DNA of 64,000 nucleotides from Dipteris shenzhenensis (taxonomy: Eukaryota > Polypodiophyta > Polypodiopsida > Gleicheniales), in assembly GCA_047967505.1 (NCBI GenBank), contig CM106538.1; one strand, given 5' to 3'. Below are positions 20,763-33,870 of this stretch, one piece after another (position 1 is the stretch's first letter; each line of letters starts with the position of its first letter). The notes under the pieces are model-generated. The model saw nothing but the letters and a program-made list of their open reading frames with translations. It had not been told where the DNA came from and searched no databases. A program made the translations under genes and the position numbers.

Positions 20763-22600
20763 TTAGGCAATATTTCTTTTATAATATAAAAGTGTTACTT
20801 TGATCTTGCCAATTTTGATGCTGAGAAAGAAACCAAGCAAACCAAGGTTGGTAATACAAAAATCTATCTTCAACAGAGTCTTCATCTCTTCAATCTTCTC
20901 TTTGTGATCCCCTATTATGATGAGATCATCAGTGACCAAAATCACCATCAATTTCCTCTCTCTTTTTGAATGGAGATAAAAGTTTGCATTTCATGAAATC
21001 TCGAGTAGATTGATTCTTCCAAAGTAATCATCCCATATTTTAGCCCATACAATGCCTTACAATTTCTGTACACTTTATGACACTTGATGTGAAATCTAGG
21101 TGGCTACATGTAGACCCCCTCTTCTCTGAGATTCCCCTTCACACAAAATCCTCAAAGATATACCACTATGAATGGGCTACCAATGCGACCATCATTTGAA
21201 TCATCTCCATTCGTGCTATTGAAGTGAACATGTCTTTGTAATGGAGCCCTTTGGTCTGTGCAGGGCACTAGTTGAACCATACACTTGTTAAGCATCTTGT
21301 CAAACTTGTACTTGACATTATGTTTCCGATTGGTCCTTATGAGCTTGTGCTTGATCCCATGTCCAATTCCTCTCAATGGATTCCATGTCGGTTTCCATTG
21401 GGATTGCCAATCCTAATCTTCCTTTACCTTTTCAAGGGACCTCAGCTATTTAATCAACTTGATTTAAGCCTTCAAATTGCAGCTCAAATTGCAGCTCACT
21501 ATTGGTACGCGTCAAAGTTGAGCCTTCACCTTTGTACCCCCTTAGAACTTGTCTTTGAGATGTTAGCACTCCTGGACTCTTCTTGTGTATTCTTGTAGCA
21601 AATATCCTTTGTTGGAATTTCTCCCTTCTTAGGTTCTCAATCGAGATCAGACTTTCCATCACCTAATTTTATGCTAGATTGGGCTTTATTTCTTCACTAG
21701 AGTGTGACCCCAGGGATATTGTGCTATCTTGGGAACAGATCTATTAGAAGAACAAATCCAAGTTGATCATCAGCTTTCATTCAACAAAATTATACATCCT
21801 GTAGGCCTTGGATTCTTCATTGTAATCGATGAAGATGGATTTGTGGCTCCTTGAATTCAGCTTAGTCCTCATGTTGCTATGGACATGGATCTAAGCATGA
21901 ACATCAAATACCTAAAGTCCTATAATGAATGTTGAAGATTCTCCTTTCTCAACATGGAGAAGAAGCTGAAGACACTTCATACAAGCAAAGGGGGAGAATT
22001 ACATCAATTCAATTAGATGGATACCATAGGGAGACCAGAATACACAGGCTATTGACAATAGCCAAGACATCCCAACAAAAAGGCATGACAAAATGAAAGA
22101 AATAAGTGATTATTGACATGGGGCTAAGCCTTTCTTGGATTTATCAAAGGTCACAGACTTCATGGAAGGCTATATATCCATTTCATTCGACTATAGTCAC
22201 TGATGAACATGAGGAATTACCTTGCTTTAACTTGTGAACTCATAGGCATTGGCCCAAAAATGTTTGAGTGAATGAATTGCAAAGGTTTTGTGGCCCTACC
22301 ATACTGAAGAATCTTGACATTTCTTTCTTTCCATACAAACTTGATAGACTTGATGTTAATTTATGAATTGGGGGAGCCCACCAACCATTCTACATCTTTG
22401 CATGGCTTCCAAGAACAAATATTTAGCATTACCAAATCCCTCATGCCCTAGTCTTGAGGCATCTTCATTGTCCAGCACCATCAATGCACTAGCTTGACTC
22501 ATGGAGAGTAGTTTCTTGCGTAGATCTAGGACATAAAGTACATCCTTGAGTTGTTTCTCCCTGGTGGTAGTAATCTTGATTGGCATCATTCTGATTCCCT
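20763..22600 (-). pseudogene. Ty1/copia pol relic
   Basis: Read right to left, the order is that of a copia polyprotein. The GAG-pre-integrase block comes first (LKDVLYVLDLRKKLLSMSQ and RLGHEGF near 22440-22540). The end of integrase follows (a CIFI-like SIFIDYNEESKAYR near 21790-21870). A linker with RHVHFNST comes next, then reverse transcriptase at 20763-20951 with TDDLIIIGDHKEKIEEMK and LGLLGFFLSIKI. The active-site block reads VTDD instead of the usual YVDD. Large parts of integrase and RT are missing and frames are broken throughout. Confidence 0.82.
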
Positions 22601-24739
22601 TGATAGGACTTCTTGGAATATGGATCTATCACATGCCTCACTGTCCTCCTCATCTGGGGGCTCATTTATGAGATTGTGATCTTTAATAGATATCGTGAAG
22701 GATAGCATGACTAGGCTATTAATTTTCAAAGAGGGCATTTTACAAAACAAGAAAGCAATTTGGTAGAAAATATGAAACACTTTCTTTATAAATATTTTTG
22801 ACATTTTTGTGATAGATTTGGTCAAAATATTTCTATAATTTAAAAAGTATTGTGTGTGATAGCTTTTATCAAAACTATTTTTATAATTTTTAGATGCAAA
22901 ATCTTTTTAAAGAACTTTGGCTCCCATGGTCAAGATGTATGTACCATTGGTTTAACCCCAAAACAAGAAAAATTTTGTCCATGGGACTGAATCACATTCC
23001 ATGTAATCCATTAAAATTAATAAAGCATCAATCCATGTAATTCATTAAATATCAATATAGCCTTATCATAATTATTAATTGGTTTGGGACTCATGTTATG
23101 GATATCTTGGTTTTTCAAACCTAGAAAAACAAAATATTACACAACAAATTAGAAGAATCTTTCTATGCAAAGGTAATTCTCTTAAAAGATTCTCACCTAG
23201 GTCACAGCACTCTGGGTGAATGATAGGATGAAAGCTTAAATTAAATTTATTACAATTACATTATATACCTTCGAAATTAACAAGACTAGAAATAACCGTT
23301 CCTTCCTTTGAAAAAAAGTAGCCCTTATCCTAGACTTGGAAAGGGCTACTAAACTTGACATTATTCCCCTTAGTATCATCCAATAGAAGCCCTAGACTTG
23401 TTGAGTATAGTTGGTCTTGATGAAATTGGAATCAATCCTTTTCTTAAAACGCTAACTTTTCTTTTTACATGATATATAACACATAAGAACACATTTATGT
23501 GGATTACAATTGCCTCAAAGTGTCTTTCTCTTAAAAATACAAATCTAATTACATCCCTCAACACTAATACTCAACTTTGAAGTGCTAATGCAACAAAAGG
23601 ATCAAATTATCTTCTCCTTACATCTCATACATCAGCTCTTTGGATTTGTAATTCCTTTCTTGACTTTCCTATAAGTTTTTCAAGTATATGTCATATCTCT
23701 TTGTACCAATAAATGTATGAGTTCATTAAAAGAAAATGATAGTCTTCTTGACAATATCTCTTCTATTTGCAAATTAGTTTTCTTAAACCAAACCAAACTT
23801 GGTTTTATGTTATTACAAACTAGGAATAGCAAAGCCTTGTAGTGTAAGAAGTCATCCCTATCCTTTCCGTTGTCCTTTGGTTTCAAAAAGTTAATTTTCC
23901 TCATTGAATGAGTTTTGGACAATTATTGCTTCTAGGTTGGTAAGTATACTTACCATCAATGTAAGGGCATCCCCCATGGGATACTCTTGTCCATCATGGT
24001 ATATTGCAATGTATGAATTTCAATTTATTTCCTACTTTGCTAAGCTAGTATCAGCTATCTTGTTAAGACATTTTTCCAAATCATTGAAATTTATCGATGA
24101 CATCATTGTCTTGAATAATTCTCTTATATTGAGATTTTTAAATCTTTTAGCTTTAAGGGTTGACAATAACCTTTTTGGATATATCCACTCGACATTTTGT
24201 CATGGGTACATAAGGAAAACTTCATTGTTGCTATCACCGTTTTACACTTTGATTTGCATTTATTACCCCTCTTTAATGGCTCTTTTCAATATAACTTTGC
24301 ATGGAGAAAATAATAACTCCCTTTTCCTATCACGAGCCTTATTAAGGCTAAAAGTGATAAACCAAGGTCTCAAAGCCTAAATGCAATCCTTGGTCAGATC
24401 CACTTGGTATGCTACTCGACTTTTGATCCTTTCCTTGCTACAATCTATGTCCTTGAATAGTTTTTTTAAATGCTTCTTGAAACATAAGTGTTTACATAAA
24501 TGCATCAAATATATTGAAACCGATAACATGGAGTAAGGAACTCTTGATTCTCACTTTGTATTAGGGAATTAGCTACTATACATTAAAAGTAATCCTATTA
24601 GGTTATGCTTATCTTCCTCCAAATGGAGAACAATTTAATCTACTATATTTATTATACTTTGGTAATGGGTCCCACACCTAAAATTATGGGGACCCATTGC
24701 ACTTTAGAACCTTTTCAAGATGGGTGGACCCAAGTGTAG
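22601..24739. other. Unassigned; possible minus-strand coding relic
   Basis: A minus-strand text at about 23680-24150 (for example NINDLEKCLNKIADTSL-like and RKINFLKPKDNGKDRDDFLH) looks protein-like but matches no family I can name. A 158-codon plus-strand frame overlaps it at 23904-24380. Nothing else is recognised. Confidence 0.3.
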
Positions 24740-24750
24740 GGTGGTCTCCA

Positions 24751-24800
24751 CACACACACACACATGCATGCACACACATACACACACATAGGTGTGTATG
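24751..24800. repeat. CA microsatellite
   Basis: CA repeats interrupted by TGCATGCA and TA units. Confidence 0.9.
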
Positions 24801-24864
24801 TGTGGTTTGTTGAGTTTTTTCATGTATACTTGAACATCTATTTGGTGACTTTCTACATCTATTG

Positions 24865-25513
24865 TGTTGGCTAAATCTGAATGGGGCCTTATGTTTTAGA
24901 AGATCATTGTGGGCTGATTGGCTCAAATGGTCAATGATGGTTGGACATATAATCCGATTGGTGCATGCATGGAACCAAGAGGTGATTGGAGGCATGTGTT
25001 GGCTGGCAAATGCATGGAGGAGACTTGGTGTTTGATCTCTATGGAGTTTCTAAGAAATGTGACCTTCTACAAAGGCAACTTAAGGTGGTTATGGACGTGG
25101 CTTGAAGGTGGTTATGGACACGGATGGCTTCTCTTGAATCTTGAAGTCTCTCTTTGTCCGAGCCTTATAGGCTCTTTGAATCTTCCTCTTGTGTGTCCTC
25201 ATCTCTCTATATGAGAGTTGAGTAGTAGAGAGAGTGTTTTGTAGAAGGCAAGCTTGCCATAGTTTCGGTTTGAGTTTGCATAGTCGATAGTACTGTCTTT
25301 GATGTTGTAAAGCTCTACAAAAAACCTAGTCGAGGTGAGCAAAATTTTCATGGAGTCTATAGTCACGACAATAAAGATTGTTTGATTTCCAATTCTCATT
25401 GTAATTTTATTCGCAATGTCATTTCATGCAGTGAAGTGTTATTTCATGTGAGAATTTTCATGCTCCAGGCGTAGTTGTAAGATTGTTCCATCTGCAAAGT
25501 CGAGAAGATAACA
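24865..25513 (+). repeat. 5' LTR of the non-autonomous element
   Basis: Begins TGTTGG and ends AAGATAACA. It aligns along its whole length with 26422-27055, with scattered substitutions and small indels (roughly high-80s percent identity by eye, not computed). An AATAAAG polyadenylation-like word lies near its 3' part, around 25370. Confidence 0.93.
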
Positions 25514-25514
25514 T

Positions 25515-25529
25515 TGGTATTAGAGTAGC
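25515..25529 (+). other. Primer-binding site
   Basis: TGGTATTAGAGTAGC directly after the 5' LTR is a decayed form of the Met-tRNA primer-binding site TGGTATCAGAGC. Confidence 0.85.
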
Positions 25530-26410
25530 AATTGAGCGATCCCAATACATTATAGAAGATTTTTTAACAGCTCTCAATGGATGACTCAAAGTGCATACTA
25601 TGCATGCAATAGGAGACGTTTTTTGTGCATTCCAAGTCCTACATGATGATAAATACAACGCTTTATTTAGACTTTGGCATAGAAGTTTCTCGAGAATAAT
25701 CCTCGAAGAATCTTGTTTCTATGGCCATAGAGTGGAAAAGCTATGTGCAAAGCTCAAGAATTCTGAAAATAAAGCTCGAGGTAGTGGTTATGGGGAGGGC
25801 TATGAACCTCATTTTGCTTATATTTTTTATTCTTCATATGGAGAAGCATACGGCCTGAGGTAAATTGGTGCTACTACTAAATTAAATGGTGCTTCTTTTG
25901 GTGTGGTACTAGCACTATAGTATATACCCACTTGGGAGGATATATGTTTCGTGAAATATTTTCTCATTTTTTGAAGACATAGTTGAGATTCTTAAAAATC
26001 AAAATGACTAAAGCTTGTGAGATGCAATAAATTTTAATGCAGCTGCAAAGTTGGCAACTAGATATCCTTCCTAGGAGACTTGCAATGAATTGTGGGATCA
26101 ATCGGGCTCTTTGAGGGTGCTGGATCTGATTGTTTTGGAATCGTTATGGCTCTTTGTGGGTGTTCAATTCATATATTTTAATGTGGCTAGTCTTTGTGGG
26201 CAATTATGAAAATTTTATTGCTTGTCCAATGTTGTTTCATAGTGAGTAGACTTGTACAGGTTTTTTGGCAAGCTTGGCTCTTTGGAAGCGGGGACTATGC
26301 TTATTCATTTTTCAGCTGGATAATTTTGGACAGCTAACTATATATCAATTTCAAGCTTTGTGAGTGTAATTCTTCCATATGTTTTCCTGATTTGTCTCCA
26401 TTCAGATTCA

Positions 26411-26421
26411 CAAGGGGGGAA
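26411..26421 (+). other. Polypurine tract
   Basis: CAAGGGGGGAA immediately precedes the TG of the 3' LTR, in the position and with the composition expected of a plus-strand primer. Confidence 0.85.
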
Positions 26422-27055
26422 TGTTAGGGCTAAATCTGAATGGGGCCCTTATGTTTTAGAAGATCATTGTGTGTTGATTGGCTCGAATGGTCAATGATGG
26501 TTGGACATTTGATCTGATTGTTGCATCCATGGAATCAAGAGGTGATTGAAGGCATGTGTTGGCTGGCCAATGCATGGAGGAGACTTGGTGTTTGATCTCT
26601 ACGTGGAGTTTCTAGGAAATATGACCTTCTACAAAAGCAGCTTAAGATGATTATGGATGTAGCTTGAAGGCAATTATGGACGTGGATGGCTTCTTCTACA
26701 AATAGATATAACTTGCATCTTGAAGTCTCTCTTTGTTTGAGCCTTATAGGGTCTCTAGAGTCGTGACTAGTAGACAGAGTGTTTTGTAGTAGGCAAGCTT
26801 GCCATAGTTTTGGGTTTGAGTCCGCAGGGTCGCTAGTAGTCTTTGATGTTGTAAAGCTCTACAAAAAACCTAGTTGGGGTGAACAGAAGCTTTAGGGAGA
26901 CAATCACGGCAATAAAGATTGTTTGCTTTCCAATTCTCGTTGTAATTTTATTCTCGTAATGTCATTTCATGCAGTCAAGTGTTATTTCATGTGAGAATCT
27001 CATGCTTTAGGCATAGTTGTAAGATTGTTCCATCTGCAAAGCCGAGAAGATAACA
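26422..27055 (+). repeat. 3' LTR of the non-autonomous element
   Basis: Begins TGTTAGGGC and ends AAGATAACA, followed by the TATTG target-site copy. It pairs with the 5' LTR. Confidence 0.93.
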
Positions 27056-27409
27056 TATTGCACATTAGATTAATTGATTTTTCTTTCCTAACTCCTTCAA
27101 GTTGATTCTCACAAGCTTTCTCTACTACATGGGTTAGCAAAGCCATACTCGATTTGAAAGAGATGTGGTCTCATCTCTATTGAGGAAGTTTTAATGGGTG
27201 AGAACAACCGAGGAACATAGGTGGAAATTTGGGAAAATTTCCCTATGCTAGTAGCCATTTAAAATCTTTAACCATGACAACAAAAGGAAGCTCCTTATGG
27301 GGAGATCAATGTGGAACTTCTTTAAGGAAAAAAACAATTATTGATCAATAGAGTAATAGCCAAGCAATGATTGAGACTCAAATGTACACACGATGCGATT
27401 GATACAAAG

Positions 27410-27475
27410 TGCTTATATAGCAGTACTCATAGAGCATGCAAATGCTTATATAGCAGTACTCATAGAGCATGCTAA
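27410..27475. repeat. Two-copy tandem duplication, period 33 bp
   Basis: TGCTTATATAGCAGTACTCA plus AGAGCATGC occurs twice in a row with almost no change. Flanking DNA from 27060 to 27640 has no recognised gene. Confidence 0.95.
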
Positions 27476-27639
27476 AAGCATGATGCCATATATGTATCTC
27501 TCACCTACACTTCTAGAAAAACCAGCACATTCAATAATTTTAGGCTAGTTGGGAGTCCTATTTATTGATGTTAACATTGGCGGTAAAAGAAAGCTACCCA
27601 AGCAAAGACACATACACTTCCTCTCCCATTAGCCTCTCG

Positions 27640-27999
27640 TAACATTTGCTTGTTAATTGATGCCCCCTTTCTCTCCACCATGACCTCTCCTCCCTCCTCT
27701 TGTACCCTCTTTCCCTCCCCTCCCCTTTTCTAGCATGCCTCACCTCCCTTTCCTTTTGTGCAATACCTCACTTTTCCCCATGTTCTCTTTCTCTTTTTTA
27801 GTCCTCCCCGAATGTAAATGCTCAAGATTTCATCATTGTGGGTCACATTGCAATGGAGACTCATAGAATTTGTGTGGTTGATGGGATTCAAGGGTCTCTT
27901 CATATGTCTCATTTTTTGGAGGGAACTAAGCCCCCTTGTGAATTGTATTTGCCCCTTCTATTCCTCCTCCCATGCTCCTGTAACTTCTCCCCCCCCCCG

Positions 28000-28035
<36 letters not shown>

Positions 28036-28490
28036 TTTTTTCTCTCTCCATCCTGCTCTCAACCCTACCCCTCTTCTTTCTCTCATGCACCCTCTTTCAC
28101 CTCCCCTTCACCTTCTCTCTTCCCATCACCACCCATATAATTATCACCCTCCTCTCTACATCTTCTCTCACACCCCCTCTCTAGATTTACACTCTCCTTG
28201 CCACTCAATCCTATTTTATCCCCTCGTGTAGTAGCTGCTCCCTCACCTTTGCTCTCTACTAGCCCTGCCTATGACCTCCTCCTAGTATCTCCCTCAACCT
28301 CTCTTGGGCTACCTCTCCACACCCCAACGATCATCACGATTGCTCCCCTCACACTTTCCACCTCTCCCTCCTTTGGGGCTACCTTTATCGCCTACCTAAC
28401 TCCTCTCATCCCATTCCATCCCTTGCGGGGACTCCCCCACCTAACCTGCAACCCTCTCTAAACCCTGGAACTACTGGATAGCTCTCTCAA
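27640..28490. other. Pyrimidine-rich tract
   Basis: About 850 bp with strong C+T bias on the plus strand, including a C run near 27990, a CT run at 28008-28033 and many CTCC/CCCT words. The overlapping frames on the plus strand (27818-28231) are Ser/Pro/Leu-rich products of composition rather than a recognisable protein. Confidence 0.75.
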
Positions 28491-30772
28491 CCTTGTCCCC
28501 TTTTCGAGCCCTGAAAAGGTGGCTTGACAAGGTCCGACAAAGCCCACTTTTGAAGCCCCCGTTCAGGGAATTTTTTAAAGGAAAGCACCATGGAGTTCTT
28601 CAATAAGGTTTTCTTAATACATCTCATTCACATACAATTGGACTCAAATGACTCAAATTCAAAAGCCTTTTCTTTAGAGCTTTCCATATACCTAAATTCC
28701 ATCAGATGCTTCCTCATGTCCATATCCAGCCTTCTAGTAGTTTGATAAGTTTCTACAAGGCCATTTTTTGAACCAAACCTAAGATAAATCTAATTTCCTA
28801 TAATTGGGCAAAGGTTTCCAGTTGAAATCCAGTTGAAATGTTGGGTTGCCTTTCTGCAATATCTAGATTATAATTGTTTGAATAACTATATAAAAAGGCC
28901 CCTTTTTGAGCCAATAATTTTGTAAATGAAAGAATGAGAACATGGAGTGAGGACAAGTGATGTAAGGCATCACGCCCATTATCCTTGATATGAAGAATGA
29001 ACCTTGCCCTCCTCCTTACCCTTATAATTCATGTTATCCACCAAGAGCCTTCTATTTTAGAATACATACATCACTATTGCTATCGTGGGGATTAATAAGA
29101 TAAGGGCATCTCCATAATGCCACATTAGAATGGATATAAAGGGGCCCTCACTTGACACACATCAATTTTCTTTTTCCTTGTGTGATCAATATACGTAGCT
29201 CTTAAAGAAGGTGACAAGTACAAACCCTTTAGGACTTTATAAGCTAGATTGATATGCCTCAACATCTACTTCCCTTGTAAGGCTTGTAAGGATAAATACG
29301 ATTAGATCATAAGAAGGTGATAGGTATAAATCCATTAGTAGAAAAGCTAACCTTATAAATAGGGTGCCATCAATTTGTGTTACGAGCTCTAGGATGTGAG
29401 AGAGCATCATTTGGGCCTAATAATGCATAGAAATAACTGCAATTGAAGTGGGAGCCCGATTGATGTACACACTTCAACAATCCAACATTCGACTTTTATT
29501 CGTATAAGTTTTGAGTAGCTTGCAAGTTACAAAGGAAGTAAAATCTAGATGTTTTAAAAAGTATGACAAATCACAACCTAATAGATACAATAACAAAAGG
29601 ATATATTAATAAAAAAAAGCATGTTTAGCATGTTTGGTACTATTAGATCATACTACTTCCAAAACAGAATATCAATTTTTAGCAAAAGGAAAAAAGTGAA
29701 AGCTTTCTTGGCATAAGGAAATTCAATAAGACATAAAAACTATTGACAATGTTGAGAAAGAGAAATGGTATAGTTAGACTAATTCATGAGAGCACAATGC
29801 TAATAAGGAACTCAAGTACTTACAAAAGGGAACCTATACTGAGAAGACAGTGACTGACCACTGAGGATTTCTCCCCTAACATCCAACCTATGTCTCTGAA
29901 GTTAGCTTTGACCATAGCCATGATGGCAAACTCCCTGTGGCTGAGTGCGATTTGAACCTTGAATGCCGCCGCGGGAACATACTGCCTAAAAGTTCCTCAA
30001 GAAGAACCATCCTCCATCTACCTTTGATGTAGAAGTGAGCCATAACCCTTGCCTTTCTAATTGCTGCTTCAACTTTGAACCAGACCTCCGTGGTAACCGG
30101 GCAGGACCAAACGAACCACGGACCAGCAACCAATGGTTGGTGATCTTCCATAGGAGAAAACAATCTTTGCTTCCTTGCACTATCAGCATAGGCCGTGGGT
30201 ATCCCCCCTTGTAGTTGGCCAAATTTTGTACTTGGTCTAGATTGGCCTGACCAGCCTCTTAATATAAAAAACCGCTATAAAAAAAAAAGGCACTCAGGTA
30301 TTCTTGAGACTATAATTGTAGTCGTGTAAGTCTAAACTTGAGGCTTGAATTTATGTTTGTTTTTAGAAAATGCAAGAGGATATATTTTGGTCCAAACACG
30401 TTATTTTGGCTGATCCCAAATCCAATCTAAAGGTTGCATTTTGGGATAGAATACTCCATAACTCAAACATTGGGATTCTCTTTTTCACAGGTTTGATCTT
30501 GAGATAAGATATTCAATAGATACATTTGGTAAATCTAATGCAAAAAGTTGTTCTAAGGGCATGCAAGCTTGCACTAACATTTGTTTCAAGGAATTGACTT
30601 GTAATGTGTTCTATCGTAAATTTGATATATTAAGTCCAGTTCTAATATAAAACCTACTTCAAACTTGCACTTATGATAAATTAACAAAGCCCATACTAGA
30701 ATAAAAATCTTGATATGTCCACATTAAAATTGATTTACTGTATTAGAGCTATTAATAAGCTATATAACGTGT
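28491..30772. other. Unassigned
   Basis: No supported gene. Two overlapping minus-strand frames at 29888-30222 share an unrecognised text containing MEDHQPLVAGPWFVW and PRRHSRFK. They could be one frameshifted relic, but no family is claimed. Confidence 0.35.
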
Positions 30773-31233
30773 CATTAAAATCTAAATTTGTGAAAAATGG
30801 CATGTCTCGATAATAATAAGTCAATGCATGAAATTGGTAGCAAACATACACATATATTCAACAAGTGCTCTAAGAATTTCCTTACATACAATGAAGAACA
30901 CGTTTTGGGTTTAGGAATATTTATCTCACTACAATTCTTTAAGCATATCCATTGGATCATATCAAGATATAGGCATACCTCATTGCCCAATCATATCAAG
31001 ATATAGGCATACCTCATTAAAATCTAAATTTGTGAAAAATGGCATGTCTCGATAATAATAAGTCAATGCATGAAATTGGTAGCAAACATACACATATATT
31101 CAACAAGTGCTCTAAGAATTTCCTTACATACAATGAAGAACACGTTTTGGGTTTAGGAATATTTATCTCACTACAATTCTCTAAGCATATCCATTGGATC
31201 ATATCAAGATATAGGCATACCTCATTGCCCAAT
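30773..31233. repeat. Near-identical tandem duplication, period 242 bp
   Basis: Positions 30775-30990 recur at 31017-31232 with only one difference that I see (TCTTTAAGC versus TCTCTAAGC). The junction at 30991-31016 is an additional partial copy of the word ATATCAAGATATAGGCATAC. The duplicated 71-codon frames on both strands are a by-product of the repeat. Its near identity makes it the youngest-looking event in the window. Confidence 0.95.
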
Positions 31234-31256
31234 CCTAAGGGATTCCTTTGGGAACC

Positions 31257-33128
31257 AATGTTATGTTACACCCATTTTACCTCCTCAATTATAATAAAAA
31301 CATTATGAAAAGTATAAAAGACATACCATCCGTTCAAAGATGGAAAAGTTCCACAAGATTATCATTTTAGCTCATATTCAAATATCTATGGTAGAACTTT
31401 CATTGTTGGTTATGTGTGTTCAATTATTGCTTTGGAATTTGTATTGAACTTTATTGGAGTGTTTGAAGCATTTTGAAGAGCACATTTTTTATGTTCTATG
31501 GATATCATGCTACCTTGAAAATAATAAAGTCTTGTCTACTATGCAAAATCATCAAATATACTTTCTATTTATTGCCATAAGATTCCCACATTTGTTTGCT
31601 CGGAGGGAAAGATTGACTTGCATCTCCTCTTGCTTCTATCATTAGGTGTTATTTCTAGAAGACTTCATATATGCAACCATAAATTGAAAGACTTTGTAGG
31701 ACAATTGAAGGGAGTGTGTAGATGATTATGAAGTAGACTGTTAATGCGTGTTAGGCCTAACTTCACTTGCACTACCTACATCCCATAATGTACAAGGTTG
31801 GCTCGCCTTCAATGAGGATGTCAAGGTAAATGGAAATCTTGTATTAGGCCTTGAGGTGGATATAAAGTTTTGTAAGATGAAAGACATGGTTTTTTGAAGG
31901 AGACTATAAAAGCAAACTCTATGCATAAGTACTCACAATACGTGTGAGATTCTTAATGATAAAATGTTGGTGAATATGGTCATACGTAAGGGAACAAGTT
32001 CATAGATACTATACTAGAGTGTTAATAGTTTATGGTAGGGAGGAAGTATGAACAACTTTTCTCAATGTTGGTAGTCGTAAAATCAAGAATTATAAGACAC
32101 ATTATATAGGTTAGATAAAAATAAAAAAATTTGCATGTATGCTTGGCGTTTCGTTTTTTTATGGCTCTTCTTTTCTAGATGTCATTAGTAAAGTGCCTAC
32201 ATGGAAACCAACCATAGTGTTACCAAAAGGCGCTACAAGGAAAACCAGATATTTATGTAGGTCAAAGGAGAAGTGACCTTGATTACAATGGAAAACAAAC
32301 ATCAAACTTATGTCGAAAGGTCTAGAGGCACAAAGAGGTTTTTGAGCGGGGAAGTATATAAAGAATAGAACATACGATTGATGCATTATCATGTTTAATT
32401 TTATGCTAGTAAGTTTTTATGAAACAAAGTTATGCAATCATTTAAAATTTTTGTTACCAAAATATATTTTAAATGTGATGAAGCACTGTCAAAAAGAAGT
32501 ATTTTGTTAGAATCTAGGTGGAATCATCCATTGATGCTTTCTTTTAAAATGCCTTGTATGATAAAGCTCCACGTGTAAGGCACCTGGTGTACTTTTTTTC
32601 TATGTGCCTTTTGATGTAGTAGATTTTGACAACATAGTTTGAACTACAACATCATTAAATAAGGGGCATTTTTATGTTGATGCATGCACAATTGTCGGGC
32701 ATTGTTTCAGGTGCATTTGCATAAAACATTTTTTATAAACCATAAAAGACAATCTACTATATCTTGAAATTATGGGTAAAGTAGGGTCAAATAGACTCTA
32801 GTAAAGTTGACAAGACAATACATCAAGGGCGAGACTCCTTTCCTTGTAGGTTTGCATGTTTAACTCTCCATCCTTGCTTTGTAGGTTTGCACCTTCAACT
32901 CTTCGTCCTTTTTGGCACCATACACATAAAAATTCACCAAGATGTCTCTCGATGTCTCCCTATTAGAGGGTGTTTTTTGGAAGAATAAATAAAGTCCTAG
33001 TGGGTGCAACAAGCTTCTCCTTTTAGATAAGAAACATATTCCTTACTTTAGACCAAAGTTCAATTTCAAAAGAAACAGCTGAGAAGGTGACTTGACCTTG
33101 GGATCGAAGAGTGAAGATTCTTTTCTAT
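31257..33128. other. Unassigned
   Basis: AT-rich, no coding region or element recognised on either strand. Confidence 0.4.
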
Positions 33129-33297
33129 GAGTAAAGAGTGTGGTGATGAAGTATAGTATGGTGTGTTTTAATGTTTCTTAAAGATTTATATAAAATGTGA
33201 CACAAGTTCTCTTGAGTAAGAGTGCGGTGATGAAGTATAGTATGGTGTGTTTTAATGTTTCTTAAAGATTTATATAAAATGTGACACAAGTTCTCTT
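33129..33297. repeat. Two-copy tandem duplication, period ~85 bp
   Basis: Both copies run from GAGTAA(A)GAGTG to GTTCTCTTG with a 1-bp indel and one substitution. A strictly alternating purine-pyrimidine run, GTGCATGCGTGCGCGTGCAC and on, follows at 33321-33345. Confidence 0.95.
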
Positions 33298-33830
33298 GTA
33301 GTTTACACACACACACGAATGTGCATGCGTGCGCGTGCACACACAACACATGAGTAAACTCATTTGATTCTATGTTGCTCTAAAGGTTGAAAGTTGCTAG
33401 CAGAGTACTTCCCATTGATGTAACAAAATGTTAGTTAGAGACAGAGTGAATGGTACTGAAATTTGTTTTTAATCATACGATTATAGTACGATTTGGAAGA
33501 TACCTATAGAAGGTCACAGGCAATGTCTAAAGAAAATCTGAGAGAATTAACAAACGGGGGAACATTTTGAAGTCATACTATGACGAATATGTCGCCTAGG
33601 ATTTTAGCTCGAAAAGGAGGAGGTGCGGTGACAAAAAAATGTAATGAAGGGGAACAAAAAATGAAATTAAAGAAAGAAGGTTTATATTTTAATGTTTCAT
33701 GAGTTCCACGCAAGGCACAAAGGCAGAATATTTAATCACTTAGCGCCGATTGACGGCGGGTGGTTATTGAATAATATAAAAAATTTAACGGGGGAAGAAG
33801 AAACCCTAAAACGGAGGGCTATGGTTGGCT

Positions 33831-33870
33831 GGGGGAGGGGGGCCGTCGGATGGGGGGGGTGGATGGGGGA
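33831..33870 (+). other. G-run cluster (candidate G-quadruplex)
   Basis: Runs of 5, 6, 8 and 5 G occur within 40 bases on the plus strand, about 1.3 kb before the GATA start codon. The surrounding 33800-33970 is G-rich with CGG words, unlike the AT-rich flanks. Long frames on both strands here come from this composition. Confidence 0.7.

Larger units (their letters stand above)
24865..27055 (+). mobile_element. Complete non-autonomous LTR retrotransposon
   Basis: Two long direct repeats flank an internal part of about 908 bp. The element is bounded by identical 5-bp target-site duplications, TATTG at 24860-24864 and at 27056-27060. A primer-binding site follows LTR 1 and a polypurine tract precedes LTR 2. 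The internal region encodes no gag, protease, RT or integrase. It has only one 90-codon frame (25591-25863), which I do not recognise. The element must therefore have been mobilised by proteins supplied elsewhere, as in LARD or TRIM elements; at about 2.2 kb with ~640-bp LTRs it falls between those classes. The LTRs have diverged noticeably, so insertion is old. Confidence 0.95.

Noticed and set aside
23904-24380. 158-codon plus-strand frame containing KFIDDIIVLNN
   Set aside because: Looked briefly like a Penelope-type or other reverse transcriptase, but no further motifs follow, and the opposite strand reads at least as protein-like. Left unassigned.
27818-28231. 137-codon Ser/Pro/Leu-rich plus-strand frame
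   Set aside because: Lies in a pyrimidine tract with a CT microsatellite; low complexity explains the open frame.
30775-31308. Near-identical 69-89 codon frames on both strands
   Set aside because: They are copies created by the 242-bp tandem duplication, not independent genes.
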